Assembly (NCBI GenBank): GCA_021904315.1
Contig: CM038911.1
Span: 7,661,390 to 7,725,389 of the forward strand
DNA length: 64,000 bases
Reading direction: 5' to 3'
Source of the DNA: Sphagnum magellanicum
Taxonomy: Eukaryota; Streptophyta; Sphagnopsida; Sphagnales; Sphagnaceae
The notes beneath the pieces were generated by a model, which worked only from the letters and a program-made list of their open reading frames with translations, made no database searches and had not been told where the DNA came from. Shown here piece after piece: positions 23,701 through 37,239 of the stretch (position 1 is the first letter of the stretch; each line of letters begins with the position of its first letter). A program made the translations under genes and the position numbers.

Positions 23701-23944
23701 TGGGAGATTTCAGCGTGACAAACAAAACAAGGTGTGTTTCACATGATGGCCTTGCCATATATATGGTTTTAAATGCAAGAAGAAAAATCAATTATTAATG
23801 TGATTGATGTTTCTTCGGCTTCATTTCCTACTCATATAGTGAAAAAAACAAAATTATGAATCTTTAACATGTAACAACTTTTTTTTGTTACTGAACCAAA
23901 AGCAAGATACATGGTTTGATAGTTAGAATACAAAATACATTGAT
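20711..23944. other. AT-rich intergenic DNA
   Basis: No gene recognised on either strand; frames are short and interrupted. Part of 23220-23770 resembles 56440-56920 (shared segments such as GACTAGTGT..CCTATGTTG-like and CATCAAAGGCTTTCCA-like motifs), so it includes an old dispersed repeat. Confidence 0.5.
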
Positions 23945-23947
23945 TTA

Positions 23948-25857
23948 CACTATGAAAAATTGCGTTTGTCAAAACCACATTACCCTCCAACTAAAATTCA
24001 AAAAACAACTTATATACAACTATTGTGTAATTATCTTTTAGGTATTATAGTTATTGTGCAAGTATCCCCATAGAAATAAGGTGTACTAATAAATAAATTT
24101 TCACATTACAAAATCAATTAATTATATTATAATTGCAAGTGAATTGAAAATGGGTTTTTTATATAATAATTTATACACATCGTACATACATATGTAATCA
24201 ACCATGTTTAAATTTTTCAAGAATTGCATTGTAATTGCATGTGACAATTATTTTAAAATTGTTATCAATGTGGCACTAAAGTAACAACCATGTTGCAATT
24301 AATGTACAACGTACATACATGCGATCATGTCACATATTCACATTTCCACCACTCATTATGGGATACATTGGCAACTAATTTCAATTATGATTCCCATTCA
24401 TGCGATTAGTACATCCATTAATGTAGCACTACTAAAATACTATTGTTCAACTATGTTATGATTATAATACAACTACTTATAACTTACTAAGGATACATAT
24501 TCATCAATTATTTATATATTCATCATATGTGCATTTTGGAATGATTTAAAATGTTATGGGAACATTACTTCAAGCTTTTGAAATCATCTTTGAAGTGCAA
24601 AGGAAAAGGGGTAATGAAAAAATAATAAGAAAAAAAAAATTCCAACTTACAAAACGCGATTTTTTTTCTTTTTAAAAATATTTTTTGAACCCCTCCGACT
24701 TTCAAACCTCATAATTTTTTTTTAAATTCATTTTAAATGATTTAAAATGTTATAGGAGGGCCACTTGAAGTTCCATAAATAATCTTTGAACTCCAATAGT
24801 AACAAACAACTAACTAAATGTTTTTTGGTTGTTTAGGAACTAGCCTTTGTAGCATTCAATGGTTTTTTTAAAAAATCTTGACCTGCTTTGCTTTGGGGAG
24901 CCATAACTTTCTCAATTCTATTCCATTTTTTATGATTTTTAATGTGCTAAATGCACCAATAGGAGGGGTTCAAATTTTATTAGGACATTAGAAACAATGG
25001 AACCCTCCCCTTGGATTTGGTTGCCCTGAATGCTTAAGTGTTCGATCATTGGTTAATTTATTTTATAGTTGCAATTCAATTTCCAATTAAAAAAAAATTA
25101 AAAGATTTAACCCATATGTTGTTTTTGAATCCCATTTTACAAATTATATAAAAAAAACTTGTTCTTTTATGTTCTCACATTAAAATACATGTGCCATTTT
25201 GGGATGAATTCAAAAAAGCTTAACCTATAGGCAAAACATGAAATTAAAAAATAAAATCATAGTTATTCTATAGTTCACATACTCTTATGCTTTTAGCCAC
25301 TTCTCTACCTACCCATGTAGGTAGGTAGGTGGGTCCTAGGTAAATATGTAGGTATGTAGGTTTTAAAACCTACTAAATTACCTACCTATGGTTATGTACG
25401 ACCTACCTAGTTATTAAAATAGATGTTTATATTTAGTTTATTTTTCAAAATACAATTAATATGTCATGTGGCAATTTTCAATTATGTCATGTGTCACAAT
25501 CTTAGACCATCATTAATAATCATAATGGACGATGGAGATCAATATTTTGAAAAAATAATTATGTCCAAAAAAATTCATAATGCCACATTTTAGATTTTAG
25601 TAGAAGGATGACAATTAATGACATTAACATGACATCATGGGTGTAGTTATAATGGAGTTGCATAACAGTTGAAAATGAGTTGTTTAGACATAGTTGTAAT
25701 TGACTTGCATTTTATATATTGTGAGTTGCAACTCTTCAATTCATGCAGCTTATTCATTAGCATTTACAGGGTATAAATATAGTGAATTGCAAGTGTCTAG
25801 TGCAACTCATTGATTGAGTTATAAAACCAGTTACAAAACACCCTTTTTTTCATAGTG
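23948..25857. mobile_element. CACTA-like non-autonomous DNA transposon
   Basis: The left end reads CACTATGAAAAA and the right end is its inverse complement (TTTTTCATAGTG). The two 12-bp termini match exactly. Each end is flanked by TTA (23945-23947 and 25858-25860), the 3-bp target duplication expected of CACTA/En-Spm elements. The 1910-bp interior has no transposase and no long ORF. Subterminal regions repeat short TTGCAA/GTTGCAACT-type motifs, as CACTA elements often do. It must have been mobilised in trans. Classification rests on the CACTA terminus and target-site size. Confidence 0.75.
25356..25373. repeat. 18-bp perfect palindrome in GTAG-rich tract
   Basis: GTAGGTTTTAAAACCTAC is its own reverse complement. 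It lies in a stretch (25300-25410) where GTAG/CTAC repeats face each other and could form a larger foldback, inside the CACTA-like element. Confidence 0.85.
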
Positions 25858-25860
25858 TTA

Positions 25861-27949
25861 TGTTCAATCTAATAAACTTCTACACTTCCTAATTAACATG
25901 TTAAAATGGTTTTATTTCATATATGTTTTAATTATGAATCATGAATTATTATGCTTTCTTGAAAGGTCAAAGCAAAATTACATTGATGGGTAAAATCAAA
26001 GTCAAAGGAGCCACCCAAGTAAATGGACACTCCTTGAAATTGCATTTTTGTATGTTTGGAAGATCACAAGGGAAGCATAATAATTTGATTATCATAAAAA
26101 AATTTAGAATATTTTCCATTAATTGCAAAGTTTGACACAAATCAAAAATGTTTTTGCATGTTCAAAGCATTCAAACCTTAAAAGTGGATAGTCTTTGTTT
26201 TTTTCAAATGTTTTTTTTTCCTACCAAATGTGCACCATTCCTTTTGAAAATTGGAAAATATTTCAATATTGATTATTAGAAGGGCAAAAGGACTTGCATT
26301 GATGAAAATTGTTTTTTAACCCATTTGAGCACATTTGGTTCAAAAGTGTTTTTGACCTTAAAAATTATGGATTTTGAAAGTGTGATTTTAATCAAAAGTT
26401 GTTCATATATGTGATAAAGGGCATGAATACATAATACATATGATATAAAATTAATTTGTAATCAAAATGTATTTATATCTAAAATACAGTGCTAAATGGG
26501 GTATCTAAAATAAAGAATTATAAATTATAAACCAACACAAGAATGACACATGTCATGTGCAATCCTTGGAAAAGGACTTTTACCTTGGTGCCCCACTCTT
26601 TGACTATGATTTCACCCATCTATGACAATATTGAATTAATCGAAAATTGGTTACTATTTGTTTTCTGATTCACATGAAATTTTAAATATATGTCATATTT
26701 TTCCCACACCATGAAAATTTGGTTTGATGAAATTTAATGCAAAATATGTGTTTCTTTTTGAAAAATTAATATGGTTTTCACGATTTGGAAAAATTTCCAT
26801 TCATAATGTGTCATTGTTTCAATAGCCAATTTGTTAATTTTCAACTTTATTTCATCCCAATCAACATTTGTAATGCTTGTAATGTTAATACTAAATGTAT
26901 TCATGAATTTGTTTTGAACAATTTGAAAGGACATTTCTTTTGTTCTATAAGTATCATGCCAAGTTGAATATGTTTTCTTTTGTGACATTTCAATCACTAC
27001 AAAATGTGAGAAAATAATAATAACAATTCTCTACAATGGTTTTGGGGATCCTTGTGTTTATTGAAACCAACCCAATGAACAACATTTGAGTTTTTGTATT
27101 TTTAAAAGGTTTTAATATCATAATTTGCAACAAATTTAACAAGTGAAATATGAGATGGTAGGTTGATTGATATATCAGTTGATCATTGACAAACATTGTA
27201 TACAAGTGGTAGTTAATGACAATTTTTTCAACATGTGATGAGGTTTCAAAATGAAAGCTTTTTTTTGTCTTTTGGGGATGTATTAATAGATTGGAATGAT
27301 CTTGATGCATGGTGTAATGGTAATGAAATTATTAAGTGAACAACCAACTAGGTAAATACACATTACACTTGACCAATTTTTGGATTTTTTGAAAAAAATT
27401 ATAAAATGTTTGTCATACTATTGATCATTCTTTTTTCTATAAGGACTTAGTTTAAGGATACTAGCTTGAATATGTATCTATTCAATTTATTACATTTTCA
27501 TAATTAAAAAAAAACCCAAGAAATATGGACTTTCAAAGTCAAACATTAATATTGTAATCTTGACAACAACTTTTTATATGGACTTTGAAATGGTCCAATC
27601 ATTTATGATGTGTTGGTTATGGACTCGATTTTGGTTAAATGACATGTTAAAAAAAACTAAGTTTGAAATTTTTTGCATGATAGCACTTGTAAGATTCTAC
27701 CTATGGACTTTTAAACAAGCTAAAAAATAGGGTTTTCTCAAAAGCCCATAAATATTTGAAAAATTTTTTTTTGGATTATTCTTGTGCACATGTTAAAAAA
27801 AGGGACTTCTAAATGGGCTTTAGATTAAATGGAAAAAATGCTAAAGAAACCAATGGAAAATCTTTGTAATTCACTCTAACCCACAAAAAATACCTTAAAT
27901 GTTTTGGATTAAAATAATGGTAATTTGGAGTGTAACATTAGTCCACTAT
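25861..27949. other. AT-rich DNA with repeat copies
   Basis: Apart from the dispersed repeat copy this is AT-rich with no recognised gene. The part next to the Helitron fragment (about 26700-27900) may contain more of that element, but I could not align it convincingly on the minus strand. Confidence 0.35.
25975..26350 (+). repeat. Dispersed repeat, copy A
   Basis: About 370 bp that match 44285-44670 in the opposite orientation. Shared blocks include ATATTTTCCATTAATTGCAA, AGAAGGGCAAAAGGACTT and TTTGAGCACATTTG. There is no clear coding content. Confidence 0.75.
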
Positions 27950-28990
27950 ACCTTTCACTCACCCAATTGTGCTAACATTTGCTGAGCATTTAAAAAAGTA
28001 TTACCCATTTGTTGAATGCATTCAGAAGCTTTTGTCTTTTCTACTTTATGATTTTCAAGCGTGGCGTGTAATTTTGCTGTAACATTTTTATTTATTTTGG
28101 TTAGATAAGATGTGCAATAACTTGTTGCAACATATGGATCTCATATGAATTGTACATCAATATTTGCCTATTAAATTTTACCCACAAATCTTTCATATGC
28201 ATTTGCATGTATATCTTTCAAAGATAATATGGTAATCAAATATTGTTGGTTTTTGTAATCTAGATATCAAAGCTAAATTTATGTAAGTATGTTTATCCAT
28301 CTGTAATATATTTAGAAAGTTATCAAATGATATGTCTTATCCCATGTCCATTTCATTTAATATGTTAAAAATAAAATTTGTTTTAAATTGTATTTTTTTT
28401 GCTTGATTTAATAATAGAATTAATATTTGTGCACTACCAAATGGTGGTAATGGAAAATGGAACCTACAAGAAATTTTTTAAAGTTTGTTTATGGTGGTGA
28501 AGTTGACTTTTGAATACATAAATTGTTAAGCAATAAAAATTTGTCACAAGTTATATATTTATCAATAAACGGTTGAATTTCATCATTACTATTGATTGCA
28601 CATATTGGTGCATCTTCTATCCATAAGAGTTCATGATCATATTCACTTTCTCAAGCTTGAAGCTTTGTTAGAAAAATATAATTTTGTTCTTGTCCAAATA
28701 ATGTATTTGTTGATTGTAATAACTTGTGAAAGCATTTCATTCTATGGTCATAGTATAGTGCAAAAGTTACTAGATCTCCTTTAATAGGTTCAAGAATGTT
28801 TTCATCTTCATGTTAAATATTTGTATTATTTATATCATGAAACTTTTTTAGTTCATGAAATGTTTCTACTAAATATATCCATTTGTTTTCAGCACTTGTG
28901 AAAGTGACAAAAAGCCTTGGGGGTGCAAGTTGACGAATCATTGCAAAACCATTTCTTTAAGGTGGTGTAAATAATTTGGAGATGTACAAA
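27950..28990 (-). pseudogene. Helitron Rep (HUH) domain remnant
   Basis: Minus-strand translation gives a largely collinear Helitron-like N-terminal domain with several stops. At about 28950-28870 it has AMIRQLAPPRLFVTFTSAENKW, resembling the conserved MIRQLGPP..F.TFS.AE.W segment. Near 28630-28560 it has DHELLWIEDAP and NDEIQPFIDKYITCD, matching the His-containing HLLW and FIDKYI blocks. At about 28170-27960 it has ANIDVQFI, a stop, DPYVATSY, then SYLTK and NTFLNAQQMLAQ, matching the Y-containing Rep motif region. Helitrons replicate by a rolling-circle-like route using this nuclease with a Pif1-type helicase. No helicase part is recognised here. The element ends (TC..CTRR) were not found. 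Confidence 0.72.
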
Positions 28991-29234
28991 CACATTTAAG
29001 TTCTCTATATCCTAATTATGAATTCAATATCTTATCCAAATTAGGTTTGACAATAACATCTTTAAAAATAAGGTGTCGGCCTCATGATTGTGCTTTAAGA
29101 ACACAAACCCAAAATGATGATAGAATATAATGAATTAAAACTTTGATGACTTTAAAAAGGATATTTGTAATGTGATATGCAAATTTTTTATCTACATTAA
29201 TTAATTCTGCTTTTGCAATTTTTTAGTAGGAACG

Positions 29235-30330
29235 TACTACACCAAAATGATGGATATATGACTACATCCATGACTACAATATATACTATATATTATATAT
29301 ATAGTATATATTTATGTATATAATATAATAATGTATTATATATTTAAAATTTCACATTAATATTTCAATATCTCTTCGCATATTGATTATATAAAACAAT
29401 TATTCTTTTAATTTTATTCTAAATTATTCACATTCATTGTACATCTGACTAGTCAGCATGTTAAGATCAAGTTTTGATCCTTGGACCTTTTCAAAATTGT
29501 CCAAGGGCTTTGCCATCCACCTACCACATTAAAAGAACTATGTACTCACATTAGATTTATCATCTTTCAATGTTTGATTGTTAAAAAATACAAAGTTTAA
29601 AATATAATTTCCTTTTCAATATTTACTCAAATGAAAATTTGAATATGGACTATTAAACTTTGAAACATAATCTACATATGTGCACCAACTTCAAACAACA
29701 AAATTTTGAATGAAGAAAATCACTTTTGAATTTCAAATTTTTTAACATATCCATTATGTTTCAATACGTGATTAAATTCAATAAATAAATGTATAATTTA
29801 AATGTAAAACCTAGATTAATTTTAATTTATTTTTTGATTGTGAAATGCGAAATATAATATAATATTATTAATATATCTATATTTATATATATTATGTACC
29901 ATACTATACACAAGGTTTTTTGTTTTCAAATTCTTCAAGAAGGTGTATTAGCGAGGATCCTCAACATTAATTAACAATAAATGGTGACTGTCTTGGTGGA
30001 CTAGTAGATTTTTTTGGAATCTAGTCTAGTTTTGGTGACCTAATGGAACACATTGTCTAAATTTGGCAACTTCTAACTTTTTTTTCTTGAAATATGGAAA
30101 ATTATTTTTTTCAATTATCAAAACTCCTTTTGTTGGATTCACCAACCCCCTTTTTTTTTGTCCTTAGGTGGTGAAAATTTTCCACAAAAAAAAACTCAAC
30201 TATATACATATAACATATTTTACACATAATTTATTAATCTACGGATACATGTATGTGAATATTAATATGCATAAAACATATTATTATATACATATTATGC
30301 ATAATATCTATATATAATACATATATTATA

Positions 30331-30367
<37 letters not shown>

Positions 30368-30930
30368 ATTTACAATTTAAAAATCAAATTTTTTTCCTTA
30401 ATCATATTTTTTAAAAGACCATTTTATAAATTTAATATGTTGAAGCCTAAACCCATGGATAAATCAAATAAAAATTTGTTAAATTTGGTTTAAATAATAT
30501 AAATTTGTTGAACTATGTTATTTTGGTGAAACAAAGTTTTTTTTATTAAATTAGAATATTTTGATTAAACTTAGCATAATTAAAGCTAAAGTTGGTTAAT
30601 TTTGGTTAAAACAAATGAGGTTAAAATAGGTTATTTTGGTTAAATTAGGATAAATTTTTGTATATTTTTATAAACTTGGGTGAAAATTTTTTAAGCTTGT
30701 TGAATCAAATATAAATTTAACTAAACTAAATTATTTTGGCTAAATTTGGTTGAAACTAGAAAATTTTTAATTAAATTTGGTTAATTATTTCTGAAATTTA
30801 ATAAATTTTGCTAAACCTGATAAAAATAGTTAAAATTGGTTATCTATTTGGATAAATTGGAATTAATTAGGCTAAACTTGGATAGTTAAATTAAATCAAG
30901 TTAAAATTGGTGAAATCAAGTTCCATAAAC
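29235..30930 (+). repeat. Degenerate direct repeat, copy 1 (CACTA-like family)
   Basis: It starts TACTACACCAAAA and is collinear with the sequence starting CACTACACCAAAA at 36276. Shared landmarks in the same order include GCCATCCACCTACCACATTA, AAGCCTAAACCCATGGATAA and GGTGAAATCAAGTT. Between them lie AT-rich alternations and GGTTAAA-type repeats. Copy 2 carries an additional Tigger insertion. The right end is unclear; a TTAGTG at 30971-30976 is one candidate. Confidence 0.65.
30337..30361. repeat. (AT)n microsatellite
   Basis: A pure AT alternation of about 12-13 units within a longer AT/TA-rich stretch (30280-30365). Confidence 0.9.
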
Positions 30931-31365
30931 ATGAAAAACTAAGTATGTGTTACATTTGTTGTGGTTCGTGTTAGTGTGATTGCACCCATATGTAAGTACA
31001 AAGTAAGTGGTTGTATGTAAATATATAATAGGTAAGTAGTTAGATAGGTATTTAATAGGTAGTTATATACATATAGGTACATATGTACTATTAAATAATC
31101 TATACATGTAACTACTAGGTAGCATACGTACCTTATGCAACTATAATGTGACTACTTTTGTTGCATGTGCAACTAAACATATATACGATGTTGTAAAAAA
31201 TACAAAGACATCATGTATATATGGACAACCTACCCAATGGCTAAAAACATTCAGTACATTTCAAAGTTGGTTAGAACAAAAGAAGTTGAATTCCATTGTT
31301 TGATCATTTTCCCCAAAAACAAAACATTGTAAAATTTGCTAGTACATGTTCAAAAACATTGTTCA

Positions 31366-31965
31366 TCAACCTACAAGTTTCACAAACTTCCAATTCCATA
31401 GTGTACAAGCCCCTTCCACATGTTCCACCACATATTGGTCATCTGCATTGTGTAGATGCATAAGAGGAACTTCATGCATATGAACAACATCAACTTTGAA
31501 CCAAAAATCTAGGATGGTACAACCATGAAACTTGTCCAAGCCCCACAAGCCACTTATTTTGCAAGATGCAACCTTTTGCCTTAGGTTTTTAGGATTAAAC
31601 AATGTCACAACTTGTCCTACACATTGGACAAAATAAGATACATACAACAACATTGGAGCCATTTTTAAAATGTGAAATTTGTGTATGCACAAATGAATAA
31701 ACAAGGACTAATTACTTTTTTGAAAAAAATGATAGAGCATTTTTGGTAACATGTGTTCCCAAGTGCTTGCCTGATGTGACTCTGGCTTTTTTTTGTTGAT
31801 TCTCATAGGTGCAATTACCCTTCCCCTCAACTTCTTCCCAATCGATGGTTGTAAACAAATCCAAAATTCCACATTCAACACACAATACCCTACATAATCA
31901 AGAAACAAATTGCAAGAAGTGTTAGGAATGAAATTGAAAAGTGTGAAGAAAACCTTAAAAATCAA
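31366..31965 (-). pseudogene. Decayed coding region of unknown family
   Basis: Two minus-strand frames (31965-31708 and 31704-31366) are in the same register and separated by a single TAG, so they look like one ancient reading frame of about 200 codons. The second part has VASCKISGL, LDKFHGC and VEGACTLWNWKFVKLV. A pattern of this kind, ending in a Trp-containing segment, is common near the C-terminus of plant transposase-associated proteins. That resemblance is loose and I do not name a family. Upstream minus-strand sequence to about 34000 may belong to the same decayed gene. Confidence 0.35.
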
Positions 31966-34900
31966 AACAACATTCTAGAAAAACCTTGGGTGAAACAACA
32001 ATTTGTCCTTTCTTGTGGAGACTTCTCTTTGTTCTAGTGACTACTTTTGCTACAAAATAACAATATCTTGGCCATATAAATTTGGGACCTTTGATCCATC
32101 TTTGGAATGGATAATAATTTTTCCTTTGGAAGGAGAATGTTGACTTTGATTCCCATTACCTACTAGTGAGGTTTCCACATGATTTGAAGGTTACAAGGTG
32201 GGCATGTTTGTTTGAGCTCTAAGTTTTTTTTGCTGATTTTCACAACTAGATTTAGGTTTTGATGGAGTAATGTTAGTAGTGTCTTTCATTTTTTCCATGA
32301 ACTTAAAAAACATGGATTTCAAATCAACTAAAGTGTGTGTCCAATTTTACATATTAACCAACACTTCAAACACCTTAACATCTTGGGCAAATTTTGTCGA
32401 ATTTCCATTGTTGTAATTCAGGCTAACATTCTATTTAATATGCCCTATTTTCCACATAATACTCATAAACTTGATATAGTCAAACCCTTATAAATGTACA
32501 TACCAACATTATTGATATAAAAGTTTTAGGTTTAATGTTATCATGGAAACATCCACCAACATGAAATTAAATGCCCATAAAAGTTTCTAAAAAAAAAGAA
32601 AACTCGCTGATATAGAACCAATATGTTAAGATCCTTGTAATTATTTTGCAAGTTCTATTAAATTGGGGCTCCTTTGGGTCCAAATTCTTTTAGGTGTATC
32701 ACTAAGGACAAAAAAGGATTTAATCTTTAATGGAGTCCTTTTTTGTCCTATATTTTGATCCCCATCAATATCAATGAATCAAAATGTATCAAATTATTTG
32801 TAAGTACCATATTTTAAACCATTAAAATTCTACATTCCATCAATTTCATCCATTTTGTGTCTTTACATGGTCAAATAGGACTATCTAAAGGAGTACAAAA
32901 AGGGTGAGGTCCAAAAAGGGTGACAATATTTTGGTACTCTTTAAAGAATTTGGAACCCTTTGCCTTTTTTTCTTTTGCATCACAAAATGAACAAAAATTT
33001 GCAACATGAAATTCAATAGCAATAATGTAACAAAATTAAATAGAAATATTGTAACAAGTAATGTTAATAGTCTTTTAAGGTTTTCTCACCACTTAGGCTT
33101 CCTTCCTAGTTTTGCCCAATTATCCCACATTTGTCAAGATTTTGACCTTGCTCTTGACATTCATCATTTGTTTTGCCTTCCTCTTTATTTCTTGCTTAAA
33201 CCAATACACCTTCAATTTTTCCTAGTGAGTAGGTTCAATGTTGATTGGGCAATCCCATTGTCCTCCCATGAATTTAGCTTTTAACTTGCTCCTTTTAGTT
33301 TTCAACCATCTTTTTACAACATTTTAAAATTTGATAATAGAAAACTCATTATTTTCATACTCAAAGCCTTTATATAATTTTTTTTCAATTTCTCTAAACT
33401 CTTTAGATTATGGCCATCCCATTGTAAGATGTTACTATTGAATATGCAGGGAATAAAAGTTCGCACTTACTCATTTCAAACATTTTTACTAGTACATCCT
33501 CCATCTATGTCACCCCTTACCATGACCTTAATCTTGTGGGGTTTTTGGCCAATTATTTACCTAGCTTCAACTGTAACATCATTGTCTTTCTTTATTGTTC
33601 ATTGCATTGCTCTTGTAACACTTTCTAGCTTCACTAAGGGTGAAGCTTTTGATTGTGTCAAGGGTCCACTTGTTTGCCCCACAACTATGTTGGGTTATTT
33701 TTTGATACTTGTATCCATGATATTGTGCACCTCCTAATTGTGTCATTACCCATGGTGGGGGTTGCATCTAAGCTAGTTGTTGCATCCATGTCCTAGTTGG
33801 TGATTATGTTGCCACAACCTTGCAATACTTGATGGTGGAACAAAGTTGTTTAATGGGTGTGGAATGGGGTATGCACCTAGTTCATTTGGGGTCATCGACA
33901 ACCTCTTCTTCTTCTCAATCTTTGTTACAAATCAACCAACAACAACATCAATACCATCTTGTACAAGCTCCACATCATCCTCCATGGCATCTTTAGGGCT
34001 TGTTATTTAAAACCAAACAAAATGTCAGAATTATATACAAAAATGTCAATGTATAACTTACAACAAATTACAAGACATCGAAAGCAAACCATGGGTTCAA
34101 TGAACTTCCTGCACATAATGTAATAATGAATATGATCAAATATCAAGTCTTACAACAATAGATCACAAAAAATAAGCCATGAACAATACAATGCTAGTAG
34201 GTATGGAGTGAACTTGATTCTTTCCAAATATGTGTTGCCTATAGAAAAGTAAGAGAAGGAAGCCATATTCTGCAAACAAGGTTAGGAAGTAACACTTGTT
34301 TTAATTAAGCTAGGGTTTTAAGGAAGCTTAAATTTTAAAGAAATAGTTCAAGGAAGGCGAGGGCAAAAACTTTTAGCTTAAATGTCAAGCTTGTAAACAA
34401 CTTTGAAGTATAATCTTTCAAAAAGAATTCAACAAGCCTGGAGAAACTAAAGATTTTAATTTCAACATAGATGTTATCCATGCCTTCATGTTATCCAAGT
34501 TTTCCAACCTAGCTTTGTGACAAGGGTATGGAATGATCTACCATGATTAAATTGCATGCAAAGTATGATGTTTAATATGCATAGGAAATAGATGACATCA
34601 CTAGAAAATACTACAAGGATAAATGTAAAAAGTACTCTATCAAATCATCACATTGCCTTCAAGATCATGCAAAATGGTCGTATGCATTTTAGCACCGCTA
34701 CAATTTCATGTGGAACTATAATTGTTGTTATTTGCTTAATATTCATTACCATTAATAATCTCACAGCTAATGCTTCTTGTTGTTTCAAGCATTTGGCAAA
34801 ATGATGGTTGTTTATGTACAAACAAGGCAAGATTAAAAGTGGAGTTTGAAAAAAAAATTTATGACATGAAGAATATGTAAAAAATGGTATTTTCAAAAAT

Positions 34901-36039
34901 AGGAAAGATGGAAATTAACAATTGGTAGTATAAGGACCATAAACCTGAGTGGAATTACATGGATACAAGTAATAATGGAAGAAGGTTGTTGAACATGTAT
35001 AAAAATGCAAATTTCAGCCCAATGAGGATTTCATTGCTTAGTGAATGCATTGTAGAGTTATACATAATTTCATGTGCTAAAGAATAAGCTTAAGGTGTCA
35101 AAGTTCAAATGCATTACATGATGAACACCATAATTTAAAGTTCACACTTGTGTATGTTGATCATTAACCTTTGACATTGTCAATGGACATGGTCATCAAA
35201 CCATTTGCTAAAATATTGAAATTGTTTATGCAAATAATCATTTAGTAGCTAAGACATGTTAAAATTTGTCAACTAAGTTCTAACAAACAAGATTTACACC
35301 ATGAACGACCTCAGTATGCAAAGGTACATGTTTCATTCACTAGAGTTAAAGGTTGTGTATGCCCTTGTTTCCTTGCATCAGTTGATTGTAAATTTTTGTA
35401 GTAGAAACATCACAAGAACAAAGAAGGAAAGAAAGCAATATGTTGATGCACTTGATCTCTCAAAGCAAGTAGAACATTATGTCTATGTTGTTGAGTTTTC
35501 AAGGTAGCAAGAAAGAAAGCAAAATTTTAAAAAAAAAAAGTTGTGTTCATAACAAAAAACTTGATAGGTAATTTGAATCATCATTTGTTTTCATTTCTAT
35601 GTCAAAAGCCTCCTCCATGCCTTGAGATTTGCTACTTTCCTTTGCCTCTGAGGCATTGCCAATGACACCCTAGAACTAACTGCTTCATTGTAGTGGTGCA
35701 CTAGGTTTAGGAAGGAAAGTTTGCAATTGTTGACTTCTCAAAACAATGAAAGACTTGTGGCTATGTACAAGAAATAAAAAGGCATGTGAAATTTGACAAG
35801 CAATGCTAAAGGATAAGCTTTAGAAGCCCCCAAGTTTTGGCATTCAAACCTAACTTGAAGGATTTTAATCCGGTTCATTCGTTGAGTGAACTAGCAAAAA
35901 TCAAAGGACTACTATTGTTCAAGGTTTAGTGAAAGTACATACATATAGTTGTTTTGATGCATCTTGGAGAGGCTTTAGGAATGGTGCAAGGGTGATAACA
36001 TGAACATCCTTTTCAAGTTCATATGCACACTTAATTTTG
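31966..36039. other. AT-rich DNA without a recognised gene
   Basis: Composition is AT-rich. Some minus-strand stretches (for example around 32000-33800) have long semi-open frames that may be decayed transposon coding sequence continuous with 31366-31965. None has a domain I can identify. Confidence 0.4.
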
Positions 36040-36275
36040 GAACATTTAAGTCCATTCATGGGTGGGGTACCAAAAAAGGAAAAAAAGACTTAAGGAATTT
36101 TTAGAGCTATTTTTTATAAATAACATTTACATGAAACAAACATAAGTGAGAAAAATTGAATACTTCAATTTAAGATAATTCATGTGTTAATGGTGATTTT
36201 TCACATTCATACATAATTGTATATGAATATTTTGGTTTAATGCCATAAACAAAAAAAATCCCAGAAAATCCCAAA
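36040..36275 (+). repeat. Host repeat, left part of interrupted copy
   Basis: It matches the reverse complement of about 48990-49205 (shared AAGTGAGAAAAATTGAATA and CACATTCA.ACATAATTGT). The match continues at about 40502-40990, so 36276-40501 is inserted relative to the copy at 48.6-49.2 kb. Confidence 0.75.
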
Positions 36276-37239
36276 CACTACACCAAAAATATAAATATAT
36301 GAGTACAAAATATTATTTATGTATTATATATAATATAGATTTATGTATATTATATATAATATATATATCTATAATTTAATTTTAATATATAAAATTATTT
36401 ATATCAAATATGTATAATTTGCATAAAAATAATATATAATTTATATACAACCATGATATAGATCGTACCATATCAATGCCATACATTCATTGTACATAAG
36501 ATCAATTAACATGGTCAAACTTGGTCAAATTTGGTCAAGTTTTTATCTTTGGTCCTATTTGAAATGGTGCACAACTCTTGCCATCCACCTACCACATTAG
36601 ATGTGAAATAATGTATTCACATATAAAATTTATCATGTTCCAATCTTTGAATGTAAAAAAATACAAAGTAAAAAAATTAATTTTTTTTTCAACACTTATT
36701 CAAATGAAATTTGAATATGGATTATTAAACTTTGAAGCATAATTACATATGTACCATACTATATACACATAACATAATTTTACACATATATGTATGTGTA
36801 TAGTATTATGCATACAATATATTATATACATATTATATATAATATGTTTATATAATACATATATTATAATATACGTACATATATTCAATATTTAATTTTC
36901 ATTATATCATTTAATTTAATAATTATATCTTGAATTTCAATTATGTATTTATTGTTAGCATATAATTAATTATTTAATAAAATTTGTGATGATTATAATA
37001 TAATATAATGTAATGTATATATTTTTTTAAAATTACGAATTAATTATATTTGATTTATTATAATCCAACCACTTAATATAACATTATAATTATAGATATT
37101 TTTTGAAATATGTTTAACATATATACATAATATAGAAAATATTTTGTAATAAAGTTATAATTCTAAATTGTGTAAATTCTATTAAATCACATTTTTTAAA
37201 AAGGTCATTTTATAAATTTAATATGTTTTAAATTTATGA

